From Chara braunii (lineage: Eukaryota; Streptophyta; Charophyceae; Charales; Characeae): a stretch of DNA of 38,325 nucleotides. A program made the position numbers and the translations under genes. The stretch lies in the NCBI GenBank assembly GCA_003427395.1, contig BFEA01000136.1, positions 1,395,360 through 1,433,684 of the forward strand. The letters are read 5' to 3'. Below, piece after piece: positions 30,032 to 38,325 of this stretch (its first letter is position 1; each line of letters begins with the position of its first letter). Below the pieces are notes generated by a model. That model was not told the DNA's origin. It worked only from the letters and a program-made list of their open reading frames with translations, and made no database searches.

Positions 30032-30778
30032 ATGAATCACACTACTCCCTCAAAGGAATCGCCCACTGACACACAATCCCCTCAGTGTCTCAGCGTTGTC
30101 ACCGCTTGCGACCAGAACCATTATGCCACCATTGTGTCTGGGCGTCGCCGCCACAATATGTGGACCGCACAACGTCAACACCACCTCAAAGCACAGCTCC
30201 TCTTAATGACGCTTCTCAAAATTGTCGTCACCGCCGCGAAAACCGGACAGCATTTCCACACCAATGCTAAGAAAAACACTGCTGCTGCCGCAAAATTTCG
30301 GCAGCACTTCTGCGTCACCACAAAAAAAAACAGTTGCCGCCGCAAAATTTCGGCAGGGCTTCCGCGTCACCGCCAAAAAGCACAGTCGCCGCCGTATAAT
30401 TTTTGGCAGCACTTTCGCATCACCGCCAAAAAGTACAGCTGCCTCCGTGCCGAGCGGACAACACCTCCCCTACACACTTCTCAAAGATGGATGCCGCCGT
30501 CGAAAAAGCCGCACAGCATCTCCCCTACAACGCCTGCCAAAACCTGTTGCCACCGTGCAAAACGTGCAGAGTTTCCGCTGCATCACTTGCTGAAGACTTG
30601 TCGTCGCCGTGCAAAACGAGCAGAGTTTCCCCTGCACCGCTTGTCGAAGACCTGCTGCCGCCGTGGTGGCTATGGCAGCCTCCACTCCCTCACTCCTTCC
30701 TGCAGACCTTCTACTTCACCAGCAGCAGCTCCTCTCAGCTCCTCCTACTCCACCAGCAGCTCTTCCTCCAGCAGCTAA
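30032..30778 (+). repeat. GC-rich minisatellites giving a spurious 248-codon frame
   Basis: Two minisatellites lie side by side. Units of 50-65 bp at about 30225-30440 share GCCGCAAAATTTCGGCAG and CGTCACCGCCAAAAAG. Units of about 57 bp at 30535-30660 share CCGTGCAAAACG-GCAGAGTTT. The open frame over them reads repeated Arg/His/Lys-rich phrases and ends in a Ser run. Other frames are open as well, so I do not call a gene. Confidence 0.65.
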
Positions 30779-31394
30779 CATTCATCCAAGCGTAATGCCA
30801 GTAGCATCAGCCTCAAATGACTGCTGGTTGGTTGATTGCGGGCTTGTTTTGTAGCTGGCTGGAGGCTGAGGGCAGCTACTTTGCCCCCAGCCAAAACTCG
30901 GATCAGGGTCTGGCCCTTGATCTCATACGAGATCAAGGGCTGGAAATCCTGATGTTCCCTAGGGGAACCAAGTTCCAGGCCCTGATAATGCATCTGGCCT
31001 TCACCTGCGGCCAGACGCAGTCCGAATTGGGTGAATCAAGTCAAGTAAAGCAGACTGTTGGAATTCAACAGTCTGCTGTCCTCTCAGGGTCCAGATGCTT
31101 CCACTCCTGCATCTGGGCCTGCGTCGCGAATAGATTCGCGACTCTTTTTTTTCTTTTCTTTTTCTCTTTTTCTTTCCCCATTTTTTTTCCCTTCCTTCCT
31201 CGTTTCTTTGTGAGGGGGCGACTCGTCTTCGAAACGAGCAGCCTCCCCCTCTGTGTCATTTCACAGAGTCGATCTAGAGTCAAGCCCAGCAGGGCCTCCT
31301 TTCTTATTGCCCCCGTGCCCGTACCCGGATGCCTACAGCGCCAGGTGCAGGCGGCGGTCTGCAGCCCGTTGCTCAACCAACGGGCGCAGGTAAG

Positions 31395-31396
<2 letters not shown>

Positions 31397-31442
<46 letters not shown>
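31397..31442 (+). repeat. TC microsatellite
   Basis: An uninterrupted TC run of about 23 units right after the GTAAGT site. Confidence 0.95.
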
Positions 31443-31445
<3 letters not shown>

Positions 31446-31599
31446 TACCCCGCCGTCTGAATACAACCGCATTTGTGCGGCTGATTTGGTCGGGTTGTTT
31501 GACTATCGAGGCTCAGCCTCCTAATGAGTCGGTGTGAATCTGAAGAAACAGTCTGGCTCGGTCACGCTCTCGAATTGCCCGTTCGTTTAAACGAACGGG

Positions 31600-31730
31600 T
31601 GCTCACTATAAAAACAAAAACAAAAAGAAAAATCTATATAAAATCTAAAACGAGAATCTAGAAGAATAAATCTAAAGAAAATCTTACAAAAAACACAAAG
31701 AAGAAAAGAAAAAAGGAAAAAAACTTACCT
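31600..31730. other. A-rich tract
   Basis: This is about 70% A, with short AATCTA and AAATCTAAA words. Read on the minus strand it is a T-rich tract that follows GAGGTAAGT, another splice-donor-like site (about 31724-31732). It may be an old degraded retroposon tail. Confidence 0.4.
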
Positions 31731-31840
31731 CGCTATAAAAAACGGTCGCCCGTTTTCACGGGCGACTGTCAAGTGCACTGGGCTTTCAACACCCCAGTCA
31801 CTTCATTCAGCGCCATGTGGCGCCTCACGTTTTAGTCTTT

Positions 31841-31841
<1 letters not shown>

Positions 31842-31872
<31 letters not shown>

Positions 31873-31873
31873 N

Positions 31874-31903
<30 letters not shown>
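31842..31903 (+). repeat. poly(T) tract (poly(A) tail of the minus-strand retroposon)
   Basis: About 62 T with one undetermined base at 31873. The length suggests a young insertion or slippage expansion. Confidence 0.9.
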
Positions 31904-31908
<5 letters not shown>

Positions 31909-32001
31909 CGTTGGCTGCTGCCAACGGTCACATCCCGTTCATGGGGGGGGGACCCACGAACTGTTGAAATCCAGACCCAAGTTCGATCCCCTCAGGGGAT
32001 C

Positions 32002-32062
32002 AAAAAAAAAATTATACCATTTCTTGATTTATGCGTGTCATCCTTGTGCAGGGGCCATGCTA
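32002..32062 (-). pseudogene. U6 snRNA 3'-half fragment
   Basis: Minus strand: TAGCATGGCCCCTGCACAAG, GATGACACGCATAAATCAAG and AAATGG, then a T-run. This is U6 from the AGC triad to the 3' oligo-U, with three substitutions that look like CpG or C-to-T decay. The 5' half of U6, including the ACAGAGA box, is absent. It is a second, independent U6-derived sequence in the window besides 910-1001. Confidence 0.85.
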
Positions 32063-32282
32063 GCCTCCGCGCGACAGATCTCAGCCGCGCGATCTTGATG
32101 ATCGCGCGGCCGAAATCGGCCGCGCCCAACAGTTGGCTGCTCCAAAAAGGAGCTAGCCCGGTAGGATGTGTGAGGTCGAGCTTGATCCCGGCACCTGCCG
32201 GGTGAGAGTCATCTGTTGTAACCTACTGGGCTAGCTCCTATCACAACAGTGATAGGAGCAAGCCCAACCAGTGTCCCCCCTT

Positions 32283-32400
32283 CCGTGGCCTTGCAGGCCC
32301 TGACTGCCCATAGCCTTACAAGCCCGGCCTGCCTGCGGCCCTGAAGGCCTCACCTGCTTGTGGCCTTGCGGCCCTGTTTGCCTGCCGGTGGCCTCACAGA
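32283..32400 (+). repeat. GC-rich minisatellite (GTGGCCTTGC motif)
   Basis: Two to three degenerate units contain GTGGCCTTGC-GGCCCTG, then TGCC. Each unit holds a GGCC palindrome. Confidence 0.6.
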
Positions 32401-33700
32401 CGCTGCTGTCAGGCCTTACTCCGTTGGTAGACCGCTTGGCCTTGACATCGGTCTGTCAACCCCCGTGGCCCTATAATTAAAACCCGGTGCACCCCTGTTT
32501 TAGCCTACCTAGGCCCTGAATCGCGCGGCTGCTAGAATAAGTCTAGTCTCAGACTTTCTACGACCCCGCACCCCTGCGGCCATGTGTAGACCCACGGACG
32601 ACAGGTCATACCGCCGACTCCCGCTGTCTCGAACGGACACAGATGTCATCACACGTTAACGACGTCCCATGTCAATGACGTCATATATGAATGACGCCAG
32701 GCTTTAGGTTTATAGGATTGGTCTGAATAACTTTTGGCAACGTCAATCTCATCAAGTTCCTCAATCCCACAAAAAAATCGGACAGCGTCTGACCTTGACG
32801 AACTCGGGCAGAAACCCTCCCAGGGGTTTCTGTCCCGACAACGTAAGTTTCTCAACGGGTTGCAGTGAATAGCATGCGGCTGGTCGTTTTACTGACCAGC
32901 AGACAAGAGTCAATCACATTGCGCAATCCTAGCAGAGTCAACCATTCATTCACTTTCACACACATCACACTTACGTTTTCAATCCTTTTAACCAGGCATT
33001 CCCTTTTCAACTTAGTCATTGAAGGACCTCTTTTAACCAAACACAGACCCTTTCGACAATGACCCGAAAACAAAAATGCCATTTAGTGCAAAGGTTGATG
33101 CAAAGTGTGGGTGTAGAGGGTGAGTTAGGGTTGAGTTGGCAAACCAACCTGTTACCATAAGGCAAAAGCATGTAGTAATGAGTCTCCTTCATTAAAATGA
33201 CCTGCAATCACACACAGGCCAACACGATCTCAATACCGTTTTGCCATCAATATGACCCTATCTGAAGTTCAATATAGTGAACTTCATTTTAGTCGGGAAT
33301 AATATTACATCGATATAACTCGCTCTAGGTAGCCTCTCTAACTTCTTATCAGATCATCTTCTAGGGATAGTCGTATGAAGGAAGAGAAGTATAGAGCTAA
33401 CGTCGCTAAAACTTTCCCCTTCCAGCATACATAGACAAACTATCATCCATCTCATATGGAGTAGAATCATGAGATTGACATCAATCAATAGGTTAAGGTA
33501 GCAGGACATGTCACACATGGTCACATTCTTTCGACCTCCACCTCAGTAGAATGAGGAAGCGGTCTGTTAATAATGGATCCATCTTTTCTCAGGGTTTTCA
33601 CTGTTCCCTGTCTATCGAGAAGATTAGTAACAATATGGTAGACCACTCAGTATGTACCCATCCCTTTTATTGGCGTCTGTTTGTGATAGGGCAGGCCTCG
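32401..33700. other. non-coding stretch with isolated hairpins
   Basis: No gene is seen. Hairpins lie at 32806-32838 (CAGAAACCC / GGGTTTCTG inside GGG/CCC arms), about 32878-32899 (GCTGGTC / GACCAGC) and 33264-33285 (8-bp stem GAAGTTCA). They continue the style of the cluster at 31 kb at lower density. Confidence 0.5.
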
Positions 33701-33749
33701 AGGGCCTTGCTCCTCCTATCTACTGTCTTGCATTAGATCAGGTCAGATG

Positions 33750-34340
33750 GTGATAAGGCAGACTTCACGGAGCCTCGCTCCTCTTATCACCCTGTTCTTT
33801 GTTATTACCGAGATAAGGCAGGCTTCTCGGAGCCTCGCTCCTCTTATCACCGTCCGAGCCGTTCACTTGGATAAGGCAGGTTTCTCGGAGCCTCGCTCCT
33901 CTTATCGCTCACTTACACTTATGCACGGCTGGTTGGTAATAAGACAGGCTTCTCGGAGCCTCGCTCCTCTTATCACCATTCGAGTCGTTCACTGCGATAA
34001 GGCAGGCTTCTCGGAGCCTCGCTTCTCTTATCACTCACTTACATTGACGCACGGCTGGTTGGTAATAAGGAAGGCTTCTCGGAGCCTCGCTCCTCTTATC
34101 ACCATCCGAGCCGTTCATTGCGATAAGGCAGGTTTCTCGGAGCCTCGCTTCTTTTATCGCTCACTTACACTGACATACTGCTGGTTGGTAATAAGGCAGG
34201 CTTATCGGAGTCTCGCTTCTCTTATCACCGTCCGAGCCGTTTACTGCGATAAGGCAGGCTTCTCGGAGCCTCGCTCCTCTTATCGCTCACTTACACTGAC
34301 ACACGACTGTTTGGTAATAAGATAGGCTTCTCGGAGCCTC
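33750..34340 (+). repeat. tandem array A, alternating 58-bp and 68-bp hairpin units
   Basis: The core of each unit is GATAAGGCAGGCTTCTCGGA, then GCCTCGCTCCTCTTATC. It folds on itself: GATAAG pairs with CTTATC, and AGGCT with AGCCT around TCTCGG. Unit starts at 33812, 33870, 33938, 33996, 34064, 34122, 34190, 34248 and 34316 alternate 58 and 68 bp, giving a 126-bp higher-order repeat. Linkers alternate between a CCGTCCGAGCCGTTCAC type and a GCTCACTTACACTGACACAC type. A 192-codon frame runs through because 126 is a multiple of three; I do not regard it as a gene. Confidence 0.9.
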
Positions 34341-34830
34341 GCTCAGTCTTATCATTATGGTGATAAGGCAGGCTTCTCGGAGCCTCGCTCACTCTTATCA
34401 TCTAGTTCTTATCATTATGGTGATAAGGCAGACTTCTCGGAGCCTCGCTCACTTTTATCACCTAGTTCTTATTATTATGGTGATAAGGCAGGCTTCTCGG
34501 AGCCTCGCTCACTCTTGTCACCTAGTTCTTATTATTATGGTGATAAGGCAGGCTTCTCGAAGCCTCGCTCACTCTTATCACATAGTTCTTATTATTATGG
34601 TGGTAAGACAGGCTTCTTGGAGCCTCGCTCACTCTGATCACCTAGTTCTTATTATTACGGTGATAAGGCAGGCTTCTCGGAGCCTCGCTCACTCTTATCA
34701 CCTAGTTCTTATGATTATGGTGATAAGGCATGGTTCTCGGAGCCCCGGTCACTCTTATCACCTAGTTCTTATTATTATGGTGATAAGGCAGGCTTCTCGG
34801 AGCCTCGCTCACTCTTATCACATAGCTAGT
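34341..34830 (+). repeat. tandem array B, eight 60-bp hairpin units
   Basis: This has the same core hairpin as array A but a constant linker (CACCTAGTTCTTATTATTAT) and an exact 60-bp period, with unit starts from 34362 onward every 60 bp. The junction with array A has a 46-bp spacing. The units give a 20-residue repeat in one open frame (161 codons). Since 60 is divisible by three, this openness is not evidence of a protein. Confidence 0.9.
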
Positions 34831-34850
34831 TTATTCCCTTAGAAGAAACC

Positions 34851-36995
34851 CTGTGTCTTAGTGTCACCGTGACTGCATCACAGTGTCTGCGTATGTCACT
34901 GTGCATTGTGTATCACAGCGCACTGTGTATCAGTGTGCGTCAATGTGCACTGCGTATCACCATGTAACTGCGTGTATGAGACTGTGTGACTGTATATCTG
35001 CGTCCAAGTGTATGTGACACTAAGTCTGAGTGCGTGACCCTGTATATTCGTGTCACAATGTATGTGGCACTAAGTCTGTGCGCTTATGTGACAGGGACTG
35101 TGTATGTGTGTCCATTTTGCCACTGTGTCTGCGTGTTGCAATGTTTGTGTCACTATGTCTATGTCATTGTGTGAACGTGTTTGCATATCACAATATCTGT
35201 GTCCCTGTATGTATGAGTGTCACCGTGTGACTGTACGTCACTGTGTGACTACACGTCAATGTGTGACCGTGCATCACCGTATATGTCACGGTAGGTGTCA
35301 CTGTGTATATCACAGCGTCCGTGTCACTGTATTTTTTGTATCTGAGTGACTGTCACTTGTGACTGTGTGACTGTCACAGTGTCTGTGCGTATGTGTGTCA
35401 CTGTGTGATTTTCACCATGTGACAGCGTGACTGTGCGTCTATCACTGTGTATGTGTCGCAGTGCATGTGTCACTAAGTGACCGTCACTTCACCGTGCACT
35501 CCGTGTGCGATTGTGTGCCTGAATATGTGCCTTCTCTATGTGTGTTACTGTGTATGTCACAATTTGTATCTCACTGTGTATGCCACAGTCCGTGTCACAC
35601 TGGGTGCGTCACAGTTTATATCTTGTTGTGTATGCCACAGCGTCTGTTGCACTATGTATATCACAATCTGTATCTTATTGTGCATGCCACAGTCTATGTC
35701 ACACTGTGTATGTCACCGCCTGTGTCTCACTGTGCATGCCACAGTCTGTGTCACACTGTGTATGTCACAGCCTGTGTCTCACAGTGCATGCCACAGTCTG
35801 TGTCACACTGTGTATGTCACAGCCTGTGTCTCACTGTATATGCCACAATCTGTGTCTCACTGTGTATGCCACAATCTGTGTCCTTGTGTATGTCACAGTC
35901 TGTGTGTATCAGAGCGGTTCACTGTGCATGTGTGTTTGTCACTGCATATTTGTGCATCACTGTGCACTTGTGCGTGTGACTGTGTGTATTTCGTAGTGTA
36001 AGTGACACTGTGTCTGTGTATGTTTCGTTGTGCCTGTCACCGTGATCGTGTGCGTGGCACAGTGTCTATACATCACAGTGTGACTATCACTTTGTTGCTA
36101 TGGATGTCACAGTCTGTGTCACTGTGCACCACCCGTGCATCTATGTGACTTTGTATCTGTGTGGTTGATTGTGTGTGTCACAGTGACCGTGTGTGTTGAC
36201 AGTATCTGTGTGTGTTCACACTATCTATGTGTGTATGACTGTGTATGTCACTGTGCCTGTGCGTCACATTGTATGTCACAGTGTTTGTGTCACTGTAACT
36301 GTGTCTTGTGTCACCGTGTATGTGACACTGTGTCAGTGTGCGGGACACTGTGTATGTGTGTCTGTCACAGTGTTTGTGTGGGTCCCACTCTGTACGTGCC
36401 TATCCCATAGTGTCTGCGCGTGTTTCACTATTTCACTAAGTCTGTGTGTGTGTATTTGAGCTGTGTATTCGTGTGTCACCTTTGTCTGTGTGTCTCTCAC
36501 TATGTGACTACGTGGTTTCACAGTGTCTGTCACCTTGACTGTGTATCCATGTACTTTTGTTGTGTGTGTGGGGGTCACAGTGTGACCGTGTGTTCTCACT
36601 GTGTACTGTGCATGCCACTGTACACGGTGTGCCATCATGTCTATTTGTCTATTTGTTCGTATGACATTGTATGTTTGTTTGTATGTCTGTATGTCCGTTT
36701 TGTCTATTAGTGTCTGTCTGAGTCTGTCTGAGTCTCTGTCCGAATGTCTGAGTCTGTCTCAGTCGCTGTGTCCGTGTACCTGCGTTTCACTGCCACTGTG
36801 TTGCAGTGTCTGTGTGAGTGTCACAGTGCCATGCGTGTTCATCACAACGTCTGTGTGTGTTCCACCGTGTCCGGGTCTCTGTGACTGTGTGTTTTCTTAG
36901 TGTGTATCTGAGTGTTTCTCAGTGTGTGTGTCTCTGTGTTTGTGTCACCGCGTGTGTGTCTGTCTGTGTACACACAGCTGTCTGTGTGTGAGTAC
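34851..36995 (+). repeat. TG/CA-rich degenerate satellite (TGTGTCACTGTGTATGTCACAG type)
   Basis: About 2.1 kb is built from words such as CTGTGTATGTCACAG, TGTGTCAC and CACTGTGCATGCCACAG. The most regular part (about 35690-35900) has a 26-bp unit in a 52-bp alternation (TCTCACTGTGCATGCCACAG then TCACACTGTGTATGTCACAG). The plus strand is T/G-rich with alternating purine-pyrimidine runs. CTGTGAC/GTCACAG words make many short inverted pairs. Long frames full of Cys, Val and Ser are by-products. Confidence 0.9.
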
Positions 36996-37198
36996 GGGAC
37001 ATCCGGCGGGATACAGAGTGGCGTGCATGTGAACAGAGAGTTGTGTGGGCGCTGTTGCGCCATAGCCATCTAAAGTGAACTTGTTCTTGAACTGTGTTCT
37101 CGGCTACCATATCTCTGAGTTTGGGTGGGCGGTTGTCGCCGGTTTGCTGCACACATGTTTGAATAGATGTGAAGTGTGAAAGATAGCAAGTCTGACTT

Positions 37199-37200
<2 letters not shown>

Positions 37201-37248
<48 letters not shown>
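37201..37248 (+). repeat. CTA microsatellite
   Basis: Sixteen uninterrupted CTA units. Confidence 0.95.
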
Positions 37249-37427
37249 ATATGCCAGGAGGATGAGTAATAGCAAACTTCAGCAAAACAGCATCATATAC
37301 ATAGACCAGATAATTGTGACCCCGAACCAACAACAGAATTGCATCATGAGTTTCACCAAATAAGAAGCCACCAAGAGCTCTTAATTGACAATGCTGATAT
37401 AGTCTCATCATCAACAATAAAGAACCA
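37249..37427. other. no gene recognised
   Basis: AT-rich DNA between a microsatellite and the first copy of the terminal repeat. A minus-strand frame reads GGFLFGETHDAILLLVRGHN, which looks coding-like, but it is bounded by the microsatellite and no family is recognised. Confidence 0.35.
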
Positions 37428-37632
37428 GAGTTGATATCCTATCTGGCGCTCAACGCCCAGACTACATACTGCAGGTCCTATCTAGTCTATACTACAATGT
37501 CGAAGTTGACGACAACAACTCTCCCGTAGTATGAGCATACAACGACCAATGTCGCACGCTTCCAGCACCAGGTATGCCTCTCACTCCACTCACAACCTCG
37601 ATCCCCAACACACAAATGCCACGTGTACCCAA
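37428..37632 (+). repeat. CGCC-palindrome repeat, copy 1
   Basis: This contains the near-palindrome GGCGCTCAACGCCCAGACT, then CCTATCTAGTCTA, GACGACAACAACTCTCCCG, AGTATGAGCA, ATGTCGCACGC, and a splice-donor-like CACCAGGTATG near 37571. It closely matches copy 3 (38068-38280). Confidence 0.75.
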
Positions 37633-37646
37633 GACCACCATGCGTC

Positions 37647-37689
<43 letters not shown>

Positions 37690-37709
37690 ATAATAATAAT
37701 AATAATAAT
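37647..37709 (+). repeat. AAT microsatellite with a central A-run
   Basis: TAA units are interrupted by a run of A at about 37678-37690. Confidence 0.95.
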
Positions 37710-37886
37710 GCAAGGAAAATAAGCAACAACGAGATGACAATTCTTGATTACACCATCACATTGAAAGCCAGATAGTCACACCATGTCCAGAGAGCAACAT
37801 TGCACCAATAATACACCAATGGAGGTTCGTAGTACTGAAAACCAATATCAAGGAGAGCATACTCTCTCCACACGAACACAAGAGTC

Positions 37887-38067
37887 ATGTCCCTCCACTT
37901 TCCTACTTGGCGCTCAGCGCCCAACCAACTCCTACACAACTACTACAGCCTACGAATTAACAATGAAACTGTTGACATCAGCGACAACCCGAAGTACTTG
38001 AAGATGTCGCACATGCAGACCATCGCCAATACAAGGTAAGTGCCCTCACATCTCATCACCATCAACA
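37887..38067 (+). repeat. CGCC-palindrome repeat, copy 2 (diverged)
   Basis: This shares TTGGCGCTCAGCGCCCAAC, ACTACTACAGCCTA, GATGTCGCACATGCA and the donor-like AAGGTAAGTGCC with the other two copies, but has lost the CTCTCCCG block. Confidence 0.6.
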
Positions 38068-38280
38068 CAGAATCAATATCATCATCCCATCTAGCGCTCG
38101 GCGCCCAGACTGCAATGGCAGATCCTATCTAGCCTACTACTACAACGCTGAGGATGACGACAACAACTCTCCCGAAGTATGAGCAGATATTGGCCGATGT
38201 CGCACGCATCTGCACCAGGTAAGTCTCTCGCTTCACTCACAACCTTGTTCCCACTCACAGATGCCACGTATATCTCGCCT
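38068..38280 (+). repeat. CGCC-palindrome repeat, copy 3
   Basis: This contains AGCGCTCGGCGCCCAGACT, GATCCTATCTAGCCTA, GACGACAACAACTCTCCCG, AGTATGAGCA, ATGTCGCACGC and CACCAGGTAAGTC, followed by ACTCACAACCTTG and CAGATGCCACGTAT. The donor-like GGTAAGT and a later CACAG leave room for a short intron, so the unit could be a repeated exon. Confidence 0.75.
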
Positions 38281-38320
38281 CTCCCTCTCTCTCTCTCACT
38301 CTCACTCTCTCTCTCTGACA
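38277..38320 (+). repeat. CT microsatellite at the window end
   Basis: CTCTC runs with CACTC interruptions. It follows copy 3 of the terminal repeat. Confidence 0.8.
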
Positions 38321-38325
38321 CACAC

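Larger units (their letters stand above)
30857..31823. repeat. cluster of perfect short hairpins
   Basis: Stem-loops follow each other closely. They include 30913-30940 (12-bp stem, 4-nt loop), 30954-30968 (6 bp), 30993-31015 (7 bp), 31049-31077 (12 bp, loop GAATT), 31091-31116 (8 bp), 31123-31142 (8 bp, then a T-rich tract), 31212-31251 (nested), 31249-31268 (7 bp), 31364-31385 (8 bp), 31578-31599 (perfect 22-nt palindrome), 31745-31766 (9 bp), 31771-31803 (11 bp with a bulge) and 31810-31823 (6 bp). Almost all arms are perfectly paired. At 31386-31395 the consensus splice donor CAGGTAAGT appears, followed by a TC microsatellite. No coding frame was recognised. Confidence 0.85.
31842..32265 (-). 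mobile_element. composite retroposon: tRNA-like head, U6 3' half, poly(A) tail
   Basis: On the minus strand the order is as follows. A hairpin (32234-32259, 11-bp stem) and a tRNA-like head (32240 to 32150) carry the Pol III A box TAGCCCAGTAGG and a weak B box (GGGATCAAGCTC). Overlapping GC palindromes follow (32084-32125, stems of 10-11 bp). The 3' half of U6 snRNA lies at 32062 to 32002, from TAGCATGGCCCC to ATGGTATAA plus ten T. A 95-bp segment with hairpins at 31985-32001 and 31909-31926 comes next, and then a 62-base A tail (31903 to 31842). The U6 part differs from normal U6 mainly by CpG decay. This has the plan of a SINE: Pol III head, body, tail and no protein. Target-site duplications were not found, so the ends are approximate. 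Confidence 0.65.

Noticed and set aside
30032-30795. A 248-codon basic protein
   Set aside because: The frame follows two minisatellites, other frames are also open, and it ends in a slippage-type Ser run.
33750-34830. CRISPR-like repeat array
   Set aside because: The segments between repeats are not unique spacers but are themselves repeated. The context is eukaryotic and there are no cas genes.
33747-34842. Two long open frames (192 and 161 codons) with 42- and 20-residue repeats
   Set aside because: The repeat periods (126 and 60 bp) are multiples of three, so openness follows automatically. There is no non-repeat start or domain, and the DNA-level hairpin explains the conservation.
35461-36900. 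Cys/Val/Ser-rich frames of 150-174 codons
   Set aside because: Several frames are open at once over a TG/CA satellite. The composition is low-complexity and no domain is present.

Overview
This is a eukaryotic nuclear window made almost entirely of repeats and decayed mobile DNA. It has no operons and no intact host gene that I can defend. A plant-lineage genome, perhaps a streptophyte alga with a large repeat-rich genome, is my best guess. The reasons are a Ty3/gypsy element whose primer-binding site fits initiator-Met tRNA, premature stops that look like decayed methylated CAG and CGA codons, a CAGGG-type hAT MITE, U6-derived retrosequences and GTAAGT-type splice donors. The species cannot be fixed from the sequence alone.

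1-1344: unassigned flank with a U6 snRNA retropseudogene (910-1036) and short palindromes. 1345-14997: one long LTR retrotransposon of the Ty3/gypsy type. It has a 5' LTR, PBS, gag with a CCHC knuckle, protease, RT, RNase H, a PHD finger followed by integrase, two further ORFs of unknown function, a 203-base assembly gap and a 3' LTR. The LTRs are about 96-98% identical where I compared them. The coding region carries about ten stops and several frameshifts, and both RT and integrase have lost catalytic residues. The LTR itself carries a 179-codon ORF.

14998-25560: mostly AT-rich non-coding DNA with a 0.95-kb inverted repeat (15925-16876), a smaller foldback near 18.2 kb, minisatellites, and a 777-bp hAT MITE with perfect 8-bp target duplications (21220-21996). 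25560-28550: remains of a second, related LTR. It shares the core promoter and a diverged copy of the LTR-embedded ORF, followed by a 320-bp repeat present three times in the window. A possible relic of an RNA-polymerase second-subunit gene lies at 28.9-29.2 kb (-).

30.2-38.3 kb: structured repeats. They comprise GC minisatellites, a dense cluster of perfect hairpins (30857-32265), a minus-strand retroposon joining a tRNA-like head to the 3' half of U6 and a poly(A) tail (31842-32265), tandem arrays in which every unit is a hairpin (33750-34830), a 2.1-kb TG/CA-rich satellite, and a three-copy repeat ending in splice-donor-like sites.

The points most worth following are the LTR-embedded ORF conserved at protein level between two diverged LTRs, the tRNA/U6 composite retroposon with its hairpin cluster, and the unknown ORFs downstream of integrase.
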